Shown: positions 35,202 to 43,736, counted from the stretch's first letter. The stretch is 64,000 nt of DNA from Centipeda infelix ATCC 43532 (GCF_000234095.1 NZ_JH376799.1:52683-116682); one strand, 5' to 3'. Notes: generated by a model from the sequence alone, not told the origin. A program made the numbers and translations.

Positions 35202-36782
35202 CTACTTCCACTGCCAATCATCAAGATTCGCGAGAATCCCCATGCCCTGCCCGCGCTCGCCAACACGAAGCTGTCCAAGATCAAGACGCTCGTTGACAAA
35301 ATACGGCACCTGCACGGTGACAATCCAAAGATACGGAACGTCCATCTTCGCTCCTGCCGTCCCATCCCACTGCGCCGCCTTGAACTCACGCATGGCTTCC
35401 TCATCCGAGGTTGCCGCAAGTGCACGGTCAATATGCGCATCGACCGCCGGATTGCGATAGATTGCAGAGTTATTGATGACATTAACCCCCACCTGAGAGG
35501 AGTGATAGTAGTTGTAAATCACCTGCGGCGTAAAGTCGCCAATCGCCCATACCGTCGGGATATTTCGTGCGATCTTACGTGCCTCCGACCACGGCGTTGA
35601 TTTTGCGATGATATTGATGCCGAGCTTCTTCGCATCCTGCGCGAGTGCCACTGCCGTATTATACCGCTGCAGATCATTGGAACGCCCATTTATGACGAAC
35701 TCCGCCTTTACGCCGTTCTTCTCGCGAATGCCGTCGCCATCCGTATCCTTCCAGCCCGCCGCCTCAAGGATCTTCACAGCCTCATCGACGCGGTTGTCCT
35801 TCTCCTGCAGTGCGTTGTTCGCCCACGGGAGTGCCTCTGCCAAATTCATGGTCGGCTTGCCAAAGCCGGCAAGCGCATTCTCGATAATCGTCTTGCGGTC
35901 AATGCCAATGTTCAGCGCCGTACGAATCGCAGGATCGCTCGTCACATTGTTGCCAACCAACATTCCGTTTTCGTCATGCTCCGCTTCCTGTGGCATATTC
36001 ACGCAGAAGCTGTCAATGGTATCCATCAGTACCAATTTCATATGCGGTACACTCGCCCCTGCATACTCCGTCGGGGTAAACACGAGATCCACCTGTCCCG
36101 ACTGAGCAGCCGCGAGAATCGCATCATCACCGAGGTTCAGCACCGTGACCTTCTTCAGCTTCGGTTTCTTCCCATAGTAGTATTCATTCGGCTCCATAAT
36201 GAGCTGCTGCTCCTTCTGGAACGATACCACCTTCCACGGACCGCTGCCCACAGGAGCTGTCGCATAGCCCTCTTTGTATGCATGCTTCGGCACGATGCCA
36301 AGAGCCGCAGCCGTCTCAAGGAAAACCGACCACGGCTTGGAGAGCGTGAACTCCACCTGCGTCGGAGAGAGCACGCGTACCTCCTCCATCACCGTCAGGT
36401 CGACCGTGCCGGCAGCCTTCTTCGCTGTCTCGTAGGTGAACGCGACATCCTCCGCTGTCAGTGGCTGACCATCGGAGAACTTGGCATCGCTGCGAATTGT
36501 AAAGGTATATTTGAGCCCGTCCGCCGAACGCTGCACATCAGTCGCAAGATCCTTGACAAGCTGATTCTTCTCATCATGCATCATCAAAGCACTGTGGAAC
36601 GGATCCGGTCCCCAGCTCCCCCATCCCGCCGTCGGATCAAAGCCCTCGCCGACCATGTACTTGCCCACCGAGATTACGATCTCGTCCTTCTCGGCGCGCT
36701 CGTTCTTCGGCTGATCCGTGCCGCCGCATCCGACGATGAGCATTGTCATCGCCATCAGCAGACACATCAGAAACTTCTTCAC
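35202..36782 (-). CDS. ABC transporter substrate-binding lipoprotein, NikA/DppA family, under a cobalamin riboswitch
   Basis: About 526 residues, the length of NikA. Signal peptide with lipobox IVGC, then the SBP_bac_5 fold: TFTIRSDAKFSDGQPLTAED (~98-117), PVGSGPWKVV, YYYGKKPKLKKV, and REKNGVKAEFVING. Two starts compete: ATG at 36788 lies one base from GGAGG, too close, whereas GTG at 36782 is 7 bases from it and is preferred. Heads a five-gene operon (binding protein, two permeases, two ATPases). Family members bind peptides, nickel, cobalt, haem or metallophores. Control by a cobalamin riboswitch points to cobalt or a corrinoid-linked ligand (inference). Confidence 0.9.
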   Translation of the reverse strand: MKKFLMCLLMAMTMLIVGCGGTDQPKNERAEKDEIVISVGKYMVGEGFDPTAGWGSWGPDPFHSALMMHDEKNQLVKDLATDVQRSADGLKYTFTIRSDAKFSDGQPLTAEDVAFTYETAKKAAGTVDLTVMEEVRVLSPTQVEFTLSKPWSVFLETAAALGIVPKHAYKEGYATAPVGSGPWKVVSFQKEQQLIMEPNEYYYGKKPKLKKVTVLNLGDDAILAAAQSGQVDLVFTPTEYAGASVPHMKLVLMDTIDSFCVNMPQEAEHDENGMLVGNNVTSDPAIRTALNIGIDRKTIIENALAGFGKPTMNLAEALPWANNALQEKDNRVDEAVKILEAAGWKDTDGDGIREKNGVKAEFVINGRSNDLQRYNTAVALAQDAKKLGINIIAKSTPWSEARKIARNIPTVWAIGDFTPQVIYNYYHSSQVGVNVINNSAIYRNPAVDAHIDRALAATSDEEAMREFKAAQWDGTAGAKMDVPYLWIVTVQVPYFVNERLDLGQLRVGERGQGMGILANLDDWQWK

Positions 36783-36803
36783 TGTCATGCCTCCTTCGTC
36801 ATA

Positions 36804-36836
36804 TAAAAAAACCTTTTTGCCAAGAGAGCAAAAAGG
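36804..36836 (-). terminator. Attenuator terminator of the cobalamin riboswitch
   Basis: On the minus strand CCTTTTTGC, 7-nt loop, GCAAAAAGG, then seven or more T, ending about 16 bases before the binding-protein start. It lies 56 bases downstream of the riboswitch aptamer, so cobalamin binding most likely ends transcription here. Confidence 0.85.
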
Positions 36837-36892
36837 CATACGAAACACAAAAAGTGCCTTCCCGTCGCTCGCAGGAATGATCTTGGCGTTCC

Positions 36893-37040
36893 AATCGGGC
36901 AGTTCTTCTGGCTCTGCATCCTCGTCTTCCCCGCCTTCCCGGTTTCCCAGTGACATATTGGGGGCGACTCCGCATTACAGCTGCGGGACAGCGCAGGTCT
37001 TTCACCTGCTTCTCTTATTAAGTGACATACACACCCGATT
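36893..37040 (-). promoter_or_regulatory. Cobalamin riboswitch
   Basis: Read on the minus strand, the closing stem is AATCGGG (37040-37034) paired with CCCGATT (36899-36893). Inside it are the conserved GCAGGTGAAAGACCTGC hairpin, GCTGTCCCGCAGCTGTAATG, the TCACTGGGAAACCGGGAAGG arm, and the B12 box GAGCCAGAAGAACTGCC. The order and spacing match the cobalamin riboswitch aptamer. It is followed by an intrinsic terminator and the NikA-like gene. Confidence 0.92.
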
Positions 37041-37082
37041 AGCAAAATATCAAATTGTGATTTTATTCTCAAAGTCCGGCTT

Positions 37083-37111
37083 AGATTATCATACAATAAA
37101 TGAGATGTCAA
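37083..37111 (-). promoter_or_regulatory. Promoter of the riboswitch-controlled importer operon
   Basis: -35 TTGACA (37111-37106), 17-bp spacer, -10 TAATCT (37088-37083), about 40 bases ahead of the aptamer. Confidence 0.85.
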
Positions 37112-37173
37112 TATGAAATGCGATTACTTATAAGAGACTTGATTCCCACACTTCATTCTTTTGAAAAATTCCC

Positions 37174-37202
37174 TTGACAGATTTCCTATCCCTTGTTATA
37201 AT
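37174..37202 (+). promoter_or_regulatory. Promoter of the tRNA-Val genes
   Basis: TTGACA (37174-37179), 17-bp spacer, TATAAT (37197-37202): perfect consensus. Confidence 0.92.
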
Positions 37203-37237
37203 TCATTTTGTCGTTTGGACATGAGCGGCGAACAAAT

Positions 37238-37314
37238 GGGGTTATAGCTCAGTTGGTTAGAGTGTCTCGTTGACATCGAGGAGGTCACAAGTTCGAATCT
37301 TGTTAACCCCACCA
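37238..37314 (+). tRNA. tRNA-Val (GAC)
   Basis: 77 nt including encoded CCA. Acceptor stem GGGGTTA/TAACCCC, discriminator A, D-arm GCTC...GAGT, anticodon loop TTGACAT giving anticodon GAC (reads GTC/GTT), T-arm with GTTCGAATC. All stems pair. Confidence 0.95.
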
Positions 37315-37325
37315 TTTGATTATTC

Positions 37326-37348
37326 ATCCGCAATCGTGCGGATTTTTT
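37326..37348 (+). terminator. Hairpin between the tRNA genes
   Basis: ATCCGCA, ATCG loop, TGCGGAT, then T-run. It could terminate part of the transcript before the second tRNA, or help processing. Confidence 0.65.
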
Positions 37349-37356
37349 CATCTCAG

Positions 37357-37432
37357 GCTCACTTAGCTCAGTTGGTAGAGCATCTCCGTCACATGGAGGG
37401 GGTCGGGGGTTCGAATCCCTCAGTGAGCACCA
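37357..37432 (+). tRNA. tRNA-Val (CAC)
   Basis: 76 nt with encoded CCA. Acceptor stem GCTCACT/AGTGAGC, D-arm GCTC...GAGC, anticodon stem TCTCC/GGAGG with loop GTCACAT giving CAC (reads GTG), T-arm GGGGGTTCGAATCCCTC. A second valine isoacceptor, not a duplicate of the first. Confidence 0.94.
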
Positions 37433-37447
37433 TGTATGTATCCAACG

Positions 37448-37470
37448 CCGTCCCATGGGGACGGTTTTTT
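37448..37470 (+). terminator. Terminator of the tRNA operon
   Basis: CCGTCCC (37448-37454), ATG loop, GGGACGG (37458-37464), TTTTTT. Confidence 0.88.
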
Positions 37471-37491
37471 CGTATATGCAGGAGTACGCCC

Positions 37492-38181
37492 ATGATAAAT
37501 GAAAATGCCGCCCAAATTCTCGCCGAGACAAGTCTCGCGCAGGGCATGAACGAGGAGGATGTAGCGGAGCTGCTTGCCTCCAGCGACGTAGCACTGCGCT
37601 CCTACCCGAAGGGTGCAGTCATCTTCCATGACGGGGATGTCCCCCACTCACTCTACATTCTGCTCGAGGGCGAGGTGCACATCCTCAAGGACACCTATTC
37701 GGGACGCCAGATCTTCATCTCGGAGATCGACCGCCCGGGCGATATGTTCGGCGAGGTCTACGAGGTGCTGAAACGCCCATATGATATGTACGTACGCGCG
37801 ATGACGAAGGTAAAGCTGCTCGAGGTATCGAGCCACCTCTTCACTCTTGATGTAGGCGAAGCGCCGCGCCGCTCCGCACTGATCGTCCAGCGCAACCTCA
37901 TGAAGATCTTTGCCGGCAAGGCGTATGCAATGCACACGAAGCTCAAAATTCTTGCAAGCGGCACGCTGCGCGAGAAAATTGTCCGCTATCTGTTCCCGCA
38001 CATCGGCAAAGATGGACGTGTGACACTCACGGCCAGCCGTGAGTTCGTCGCCGCCTATCTCGCCGTCAGCCGCCCCTCCCTCTCACGCGAGCTGAGCGCG
38101 ATGCAGCGCGAGGGCATCATTGAGGCAACGGGGCGCAGCATACGGATCGTCGATATGGAGAAGTTTGAGGAGTATCTATAG
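37492..38181 (+). CDS. Crp/Fnr family transcriptional regulator
   Basis: 229 residues from ATG 37492, AGGAG 7 bases upstream; the apparent longer frame runs through the second tRNA and is false. N-terminal cyclic-nucleotide-type beta-roll (~20-130, with FHDGDVPHSLYILLEGEVHI), long dimer helix, and C-terminal winged HTH (EFVAAYLAVSRPSLSRELSA, ~182-201). There is no cysteine cluster of FNR, so it is not an Fe-S oxygen sensor of that type; the effector is unknown. It follows the tRNA terminator directly, so either read-through or a promoter hidden in the tRNA region drives it. Confidence 0.9.
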   Translation: MINENAAQILAETSLAQGMNEEDVAELLASSDVALRSYPKGAVIFHDGDVPHSLYILLEGEVHILKDTYSGRQIFISEIDRPGDMFGEVYEVLKRPYDMYVRAMTKVKLLEVSSHLFTLDVGEAPRRSALIVQRNLMKIFAGKAYAMHTKLKILASGTLREKIVRYLFPHIGKDGRVTLTASREFVAAYLAVSRPSLSRELSAMQREGIIEATGRSIRIVDMEKFEEYL

Positions 38182-38190
38182 GCATCGCTG

Positions 38191-38233
38191 ATAACATTAG
38201 GGACGCTGCAAAATGCAGCGTCCCTAATGTTAT
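38191..38233. terminator. 20-bp perfect hairpin after the Crp/Fnr gene
   Basis: Arms 38191-38210 and 38214-38233 pair perfectly around AAA. The run TCGCTGATAA just after the stop codon resembles the ends of the 162-bp elements. No T-run; lies between convergent transcripts (Crp/Fnr gene and bioB). Confidence 0.6.
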
Positions 38234-38257
38234 ATGTAAATATTGAAGGAATCAAGA

Positions 38258-39268
38258 TCAACGTGCGCCGCACGCCCCCGATGACACGCGGCAGTCCTCA
38301 TCGCGGTTGGTGAACCCCATCTCTCGGATGAGCTCCATATCCTCGGCAATGGTCGTCCCCGACGTCGTGAGCATATTGCCCGTGATAGAGGCGGATGCAC
38401 CGGCACGAAATGCCGTAGCCCCGTTCTCGGGAAGAAGCTTGCGCCCCGCCCCAAGGCGAATGTTCGCGGTCGGATTGATGAAGCGGAAGATCGCAATCGT
38501 TCTAAGGATGTCCTCACCCGAGAGCGGCGCGAGATGTTCGAGCGGCGTGCCCGGAATTGCCATGAGCGAGTTCAGCGGGATGGACTCGATGCCGAGTTCC
38601 TGCAGTGCGAACGCCATGTCAAAGCGATCCTCCCACGTCTCCCCCATACCGATGATACCGCCCGAGCAGACGCAAAGCCCCTCCGCCTGTGCCGCCTTGA
38701 TCGTGCGAATGCGGTCGGCATAGCTGTGCGTCGTGCAGATCTCAGGGAAATAACGCTCCGATGTCTCAATGTTGTGATGATAGCTTGTTACACCCGCCTC
38801 ACGCAGACGACGAAACTGACTGCGCGTGAGCAGCCCATGCGAGGCACAGAGATCAATGGAAAGCGTGCGGCGCATCTCCTTGTAGGCATCCAGAGCCTGT
38901 TCAAACTCCGTGCCCGAGAGCGCACCACCCGAGGTGACGATCGAGAAGCGGTTTGCACCTGCATCCTGATTTGCCTTTGCGTGCGCGATCAGATCCTCCT
39001 GTGCCATAAAGTTATAGGTATCGACACCTGTCTTGTGCCGCCCCGCCTGTGCACAGTATTTGCAGTCCTCGCCGCATCGCCCGCTGCGCCCGTTGACGAT
39101 CGTGCACAGATCGATGTGATTGCCGCAGAAATGCTTTTGGAGGCGGTATGCCCCCTCGCCGAGTTCCTCGACCGGCGTATCCATAAAGACGGAGCGATCA
39201 TCTTCGCGGCTGATGCGATAGCCCGCGATGATCTTCTTCGTGAGTTCTGCAATACGATGTTCGCGCAT
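38258..39268 (-). CDS. bioB: Biotin synthase
   Basis: Radical SAM enzyme that inserts sulfur into dethiobiotin, the last step of biotin synthesis. 336 residues from ATG 39268; an upstream TTG frame is less likely. Radical SAM cysteines in CGEDCKYCAQAG (~65-76), the second Fe-S ligand region (CVCSGGIIGMGE), YHHNIETS and NPTANIRLGAGR are present. No other bio gene lies nearby, so it has its own promoter, with a possible BirA site over the -35. Confidence 0.95.
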   Translation of the reverse strand: MREHRIAELTKKIIAGYRISREDDRSVFMDTPVEELGEGAYRLQKHFCGNHIDLCTIVNGRSGRCGEDCKYCAQAGRHKTGVDTYNFMAQEDLIAHAKANQDAGANRFSIVTSGGALSGTEFEQALDAYKEMRRTLSIDLCASHGLLTRSQFRRLREAGVTSYHHNIETSERYFPEICTTHSYADRIRTIKAAQAEGLCVCSGGIIGMGETWEDRFDMAFALQELGIESIPLNSLMAIPGTPLEHLAPLSGEDILRTIAIFRFINPTANIRLGAGRKLLPENGATAFRAGASASITGNMLTTSGTTIAEDMELIREMGFTNRDEDCRVSSGACGAR

Positions 39269-39310
39269 TAAAAAATCCCTGCCTTGCAATAGATTACATT
39301 TATCGTGTCT

Positions 39311-39339
39311 ATTATAAGGCAGGTTTTTTATTTCGTCAA
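39311..39339 (-). promoter_or_regulatory. Promoter of bioB
   Basis: -35 TTGACG (39339-39334), 17-bp spacer, -10 TATAAT (39316-39311). Confidence 0.82.
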
Positions 39340-39362
39340 CTAAATATTATGTTATGGTTTAC
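39335..39362 (-). promoter_or_regulatory. Possible BirA operator over the bioB -35
   Basis: GTAAAC (39362-39357), 16 bases, GTTGAC (39340-39335) on the minus strand resembles the spaced GTTAAC-type palindromes bound by biotin protein ligase repressors. Half sites match imperfectly. Confidence 0.3.
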
Positions 39363-39364
39363 TC

Positions 39365-40195
39365 TTAAATTTTATCCAGAACGTCATCCAGCGCCGCCCG
39401 CACCTTCTCCTCATGCACACAGACCTCTGCAATAAAATCCGAAAGATAATCGTAAAAGATTCCCTCGCGCACACAGAGCTCATGCAGCTCCATCACGGCA
39501 CGCTCTGCCGCAGCATCGTATTCGATGCGGTGCAGGAGGCGCGCGATCGTGCGCCGCGTCTCCGGTGAGAAGAACAGCTTGAGGTTCGCTGCTGCCGCCG
39601 TACTGCGCGATGCGGCAACGAGCCATGTGCGCGTTATGAGGTCGTCGCTAAGGTTTGCAAAACCTTCCTCTGCCCACGCCTCCCCCGCCGACGGATCGTC
39701 GTCGCGCTCCCCCGCAAAAAAGTGAATCTCCTTGTAGAGCGTGTCGTTCAGCAGACGTACAATCTCCGGCTTCGCGTACAGGTGACGGTCGCCGCGCACA
39801 CGGAACTCGCCGTCACGCAGAGCCGCAAGCACACGATGATAGCGGATGTTGGTGTAGCAGGTGTAGAGCGTTCCCGTTTCTTTGAGCGCACGGTTCAATG
39901 CCATGAGCGCATCATACGGCTCATAGGCACACTCAATCGCAAACGCCGAGATGATACGGTCAAACGTCTCCTCCGCAAACGGTAATGTGTCGCATCGCCA
40001 GTCAAGGATGTGCCAGTATACGCCGAGCGCGGCAACCATCTCGTTCTCCGCAATCTCCTCATATGGCGTAACAGCGTGCATCTCGGCGTTCGGGTACATC
40101 TCCCGCAGCCGCGCAAGTTGCTCCGATCCGTCGACGACAAGGATGCGAAGCTGTTCCGCACTCGGCGCAAGGAGCTCAAGGATCTCCGTCCTCAC
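39365..40195 (-). CDS. Class I SAM-methyltransferase-like protein next to GT41
   Basis: 276 residues from a GTG at 40195 that overlaps the glycosyltransferase stop as GTGA; the longer frame to 40222 starts inside that gene. Residues ~17-130 look like a Rossmann methyltransferase: ILVVDGSEQLARLREMYPNA (~18-37) for the SAM-binding strand and LPFAEETFDRIISAFAIEC (~70-88) as motif IV region. The glycine-rich loop is poorly conserved (VVDGSE), so activity is uncertain. The rest is helical and unrecognised. Coupling to a GT41 enzyme suggests modification of the glycan or of the glycosylated protein. Confidence 0.72.
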   Translation of the reverse strand: MRTEILELLAPSAEQLRILVVDGSEQLARLREMYPNAEMHAVTPYEEIAENEMVAALGVYWHILDWRCDTLPFAEETFDRIISAFAIECAYEPYDALMALNRALKETGTLYTCYTNIRYHRVLAALRDGEFRVRGDRHLYAKPEIVRLLNDTLYKEIHFFAGERDDDPSAGEAWAEEGFANLSDDLITRTWLVAASRSTAAAANLKLFFSPETRRTIARLLHRIEYDAAAERAVMELHELCVREGIFYDYLSDFIAEVCVHEEKVRAALDDVLDKI

Positions 40196-41649
40196 CGCGA
40201 AAAGTCCCCGCGCTGCGCCCACAGGCGTTCGATCTCGCCCGTGACCGCGCTGAGGTAGGATGCCCCATCCGTCAATGCGGACTTCTCCACCTCTGCACGC
40301 AGTGCTGCACGACTTGCACGCACGGCAGCAATATCCTCCGCCATCCGCACGGCAAGATTCTCATAGGCACGTGCATCCTCCGCAATCCATGCCGACTTTC
40401 CCGCCGCCGTGAGCATCGCTGAGCCGAGACGCGATGCGTGGTGCGTCTCCCCGCGCAGGCTCACAATGGGTACGCCCATATAGAGTGCCGTCGCCGTCGA
40501 TGCGCCACCCGTATAGGGGAAGGTGTCAAGCGCAATGTCGATATCCCCATAGTCTCCGAGGTAGTCCCGTTTTCCCGTCCGCACAAAGATGCGTTTCGCG
40601 GGCAGTTTCAGGCCCTCGATCATCTCTAGGATCGTCGTCACGCGCAGGGGGCTGTCCACGGCGGCATCCTGCAGGATCAGCTGCGCCTGCGGCAGCTTTT
40701 TCAGAATCCGTCCCCAGACCTTGAGACACTCCTCGTTGATCTTCATAAAGTTCTGGAACACGCCGAAGGTCACGGGTGCATCAGCAGGACGCTCCGCCAC
40801 CGCATGCGCACACATCGCCTCATCCGGTGTAAAATAGAATGCGTGCGGCAGACGCAGCAGCTCCTCACTGTAGAACTCCTCCGTGCCCGCAGGAGACAGC
40901 ACATTATCCGTCAAAAAACCGTCCACAAAGGGAACGCCCGTCGTCGCGAACCAGCCGATGCCCGAGATCTGTACGGGTGCGGGACGGCGCGCGAGCACCA
41001 TGAGTGTCATGCCGCCATCCGTATGTCCGCCGAGGTCAACGAGCACGTCGATCTCGTCCGCACGGATGCGTTCCGCCTGCTCCTCGATGGAGAGATTCGC
41101 GAGTGCATGGTAATTCACCGCGCCGCGCAGGCTCTCCGTAAATCCATCCGCACGATCGTCAAGCGCATATGCGTAGACATCGTACTGCTCCGTCAGCCCA
41201 CGCAGAAGACCCTCGTAGAAGAGCGACGAGGACGAGCTGAGGAAATGCTGCGCGAGAAAGCCGATCCGAAGCCGCTCATGCCGCACATCTGCACGCGACG
41301 GCAGCGAATCCTCATGGCGGTAGAGCGTCGCGTACATATCGAACTGCGCCTTGAGCTCCTTCGGCGTGAGGTTCGGCACGGCATGGCAGAGATAGAGATA
41401 GTTGGAAAAATGCTGCCGCTGACTGCGGAGAAATTTATCCTCGGTCGCCGCCTCGAAGTACGCTGCAATCGCTCCCTCCGTATCCGCAAGCGCACGGCAG
41501 CACGCGCCCATCATCTCCGAGAAACGCCACTGCTCATCCGCAGGAATCTCCTCGTGTGCACGCAGATAGAGGATCGCCTCGATCGCCTCATAGATATACC
41601 CCTGATGAATGTCCTCGCGGAGGGCAGTGTAGTCGTCCATCCAACTCAT
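40192..41649 (-). CDS. GT41 family glycosyltransferase (bacterial O-GlcNAc transferase-like)
   Basis: 485 residues. A short helical, TPR-like N-terminus (~1-110) precedes a two-lobed GT-B catalytic domain. Hallmarks of O-GlcNAc transferase are visible: RIGFLAQHF (128-136), VDLGGHTDGG (204-213), VQISGIGWFATTGVP (226-240), FGVFQNFMKINEECLK (295-310, with the active-site Lys 303) and DIALDTFPYTGG (371-382). Such enzymes glycosylate serine or threonine of proteins; in bacteria flagellin and adhesins are known targets. Far fewer TPRs than the eukaryotic enzyme. Overlaps both neighbours. Confidence 0.88.
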   Translation of the reverse strand: MSWMDDYTALREDIHQGYIYEAIEAILYLRAHEEIPADEQWRFSEMMGACCRALADTEGAIAAYFEAATEDKFLRSQRQHFSNYLYLCHAVPNLTPKELKAQFDMYATLYRHEDSLPSRADVRHERLRIGFLAQHFLSSSSSLFYEGLLRGLTEQYDVYAYALDDRADGFTESLRGAVNYHALANLSIEEQAERIRADEIDVLVDLGGHTDGGMTLMVLARRPAPVQISGIGWFATTGVPFVDGFLTDNVLSPAGTEEFYSEELLRLPHAFYFTPDEAMCAHAVAERPADAPVTFGVFQNFMKINEECLKVWGRILKKLPQAQLILQDAAVDSPLRVTTILEMIEGLKLPAKRIFVRTGKRDYLGDYGDIDIALDTFPYTGGASTATALYMGVPIVSLRGETHHASRLGSAMLTAAGKSAWIAEDARAYENLAVRMAEDIAAVRASRAALRAEVEKSALTDGASYLSAVTGEIERLWAQRGDFSR

Positions 41650-42800
41650 TGTACAGTTCTCTCCAATCTAAAATATACAATTTCGGGCGGGCAGCCGATC
41701 CGCAGTGGAAACCAGCTGCCGTTGCCCGTATGCACATAGCCGTAACTGTCTTCGATGCGCACCATGCCGCGTGTGTACTTGAACACGGGGAAGAGCGGCA
41801 AACCGAGGAGACCGAACTGGCTGCCGTGCGTATGCCCCGTCAGCGTCAGCGGGACAGAGCCGTGTGCCGCCGCATCGTCAATAAACTCAGGATGATGCGC
41901 GAGAAGAACGGTCACGGCATCCTCGGGAACGTGCGTCATCGCCGCAGCAAAATATGCCTCTTTTTGCCGATGAAACGCATCGCCGCGTGCAAACGGGTAG
42001 TCCACACCTGCGATGTAGAGCGTGCCGCGCCCTGCGACCTGCTCCGCCGAGTTCAGTACGACGTGCACATGCCCCTCTCCCGCCATGCGGTCAACAATCG
42101 GGCGACCGCTGTGATAGTATTCATGGTTGCCAATGCAGTACCAGATCCCGTCGCGGAAATCTCCGATATGTGCAGCGAGCACCTCAGCAGCACGCGCGTT
42201 CAGCGGCTCATCGTCGAATACATCGCCCGTCACGGCGAGAAGATCTGCGCCGCCCGCAGCAGTCTCCGCGAGCAGTGCGTCAAAATCCTCCACGGAGAAA
42301 AACGAACCGAGATGCACATCACTGATCTGGGCGATCACCATGCCATCCGCCTCGGGCGGCAGGTTCGACACAGGGATGGTATAGTCACGGCGCACCGTAT
42401 GTTTTCGCTCGATAAACGCACCGTAGCTGCTAAGCAGAACACCCGCTGCAGGGTAGAGTGCCGCATTTTTCAGCACGCGCCGCCGCCCCTCATCGTAGGG
42501 CGCATTTTGCACCTTTCGCAGGAAAAATCGTAGCAGAACGGCCCCCACTACAAGAGCAAGCACAATCATCTGCGCCACGAGCAGCAGAATGATCGGCAGC
42601 GTAACGAGCCCCGCCCAGCCATCCGTCCGATGCGTGCTGAACAGGAAGAACAACCCGACGACACTGCCGAGCTCAAAGAGCACAAGAGTGATGCGCGCCG
42701 CACGAAGCCTCCGCCCCTCTGCCAGGTAGCGGAGGAAGTATAGGCTAAACGTGAGCGATGCAAGGATGCCGAGCAAAAAAATTACCAGAGCAGTGAGCAA
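41646..42800 (-). CDS. Membrane-anchored metallophosphoesterase (YkuE/YaeI type)
   Basis: 384 residues. About four membrane helices occupy residues 1-115, followed by a calcineurin-like domain with metal motifs DVHLGSFF (~161), GDVFDDEP (~191), GNHEYY (~223), LAHHPE and GHTHGSQFG (~316). Relatives act on membrane or phospholipid phosphates, but no substrate can be assigned. Start ATG at 42800, preceded by GGGAGGT. It lies 18 bases from the AEC gene and overlaps the glycosyltransferase by ATGA. Confidence 0.88.
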   Translation of the reverse strand: MLTALVIFLLGILASLTFSLYFLRYLAEGRRLRAARITLVLFELGSVVGLFFLFSTHRTDGWAGLVTLPIILLLVAQMIVLALVVGAVLLRFFLRKVQNAPYDEGRRRVLKNAALYPAAGVLLSSYGAFIERKHTVRRDYTIPVSNLPPEADGMVIAQISDVHLGSFFSVEDFDALLAETAAGGADLLAVTGDVFDDEPLNARAAEVLAAHIGDFRDGIWYCIGNHEYYHSGRPIVDRMAGEGHVHVVLNSAEQVAGRGTLYIAGVDYPFARGDAFHRQKEAYFAAAMTHVPEDAVTVLLAHHPEFIDDAAAHGSVPLTLTGHTHGSQFGLLGLPLFPVFKYTRGMVRIEDSYGYVHTGNGSWFPLRIGCPPEIVYFRLERTVQ

Positions 42801-42818
42801 ATGTACCTCCCGTTGCGG

Positions 42819-43736
42819 TCAAAGTCCCGTAATCATCGAGACAAATGGAATCGTTGCCACCGAGATGACGGTGGAGAGTGCGATGATCTCCGTCATCAGA
42901 GGATAGGCGACCTTGTTGTAGAGCAAAGCCACCATCGCCACCATACCGCCCGTCGGCGCAGCAACGATGACGAGACTGCACCCGAGGATATAGGGATTCG
43001 TCACGAAGAGTTTCATGAGGAACAGAATCGGAATCGGCAGGACAACCGCCTTGAGGAACGTATAGACGAGCAGTTTGCGGTCCGTCAGCATGTGACGCAT
43101 GTGAATGTCCTTCAGCGACGCACCGATCATCATCATCGCGAGCGGCGCGGTCATCGCCCCAAGCATGGAGAATGCCTGCATGATGAGCGGATGCGTCGGA
43201 ATCTCGCCAAAGTAGATCACGCACGCGATCAGCGAGGCAATGATGCCTGGATTCAGCAGCATACGGAACATCTCGAGACCGCGCCGCTTATGAATACTAA
43301 TCGAGGAAACACCATAGATAAAAAAAAGCAGATTGACAGGGATGAAGAAGAGCGTCATATAGACGACCGCCTGATCGCCATACACGCCCTGCACGAGCGG
43401 CAGTCCCATAAAGAGCGAGTTGTTGAACCAGAACGAGAGATTGATCGCACCGCGCAGCCGTCCGCGATAGCGCAGGAGAATCGGGAGCAGGAAACCGACA
43501 GCACACATCATCACGAGGAGGATGGCATAGTCGATATATGTCTCAATGACCTGTGCCAGATTCATGTGCTCCTCTGCGTGCATCGCCGAGGAGATAATAA
43601 GGCAGGGGCACGCGATATTGACAATCAGCGAGGAAAACTGCTCCTGATTGTTCGGAATGATGATCTTGTAGCGGCGGGCGAGTGCTCCCGCAAAGATCAT
43701 CAAAAAGAATACGATCATCTGACCTAAAATCAGCAT
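42819..43736 (-). CDS. AEC family transporter
   Basis: 305 residues, about ten membrane helices in the two five-helix repeats of the auxin efflux carrier/malate permease family. Conserved elements: NIACPCLIISSAM (~40), FWFNNSLFMGLPLVQGVYG (~102-120) and APTGGMVAMVALLYN near the second discontinuous helix. Substrates of bacterial members include malate, malonate and other organic acids; none can be assigned. AAGAAGG precedes the start, 31 bases after uvrA. Confidence 0.88.
   Translation of the reverse strand: MLILGQMIVFFLMIFAGALARRYKIIIPNNQEQFSSLIVNIACPCLIISSAMHAEEHMNLAQVIETYIDYAILLVMMCAVGFLLPILLRYRGRLRGAINLSFWFNNSLFMGLPLVQGVYGDQAVVYMTLFFIPVNLLFFIYGVSSISIHKRRGLEMFRMLLNPGIIASLIACVIYFGEIPTHPLIMQAFSMLGAMTAPLAMMMIGASLKDIHMRHMLTDRKLLVYTFLKAVVLPIPILFLMKLFVTNPYILGCSLVIVAAPTGGMVAMVALLYNKVAYPLMTEIIALSTVISVATIPFVSMITGL

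Noticed and set aside
37270-37491. N-terminal extension of the first Crp/Fnr gene
   Set aside because: The extension translates the second tRNA-Val gene and its terminator; the start at 37492 has a good ribosome binding site.
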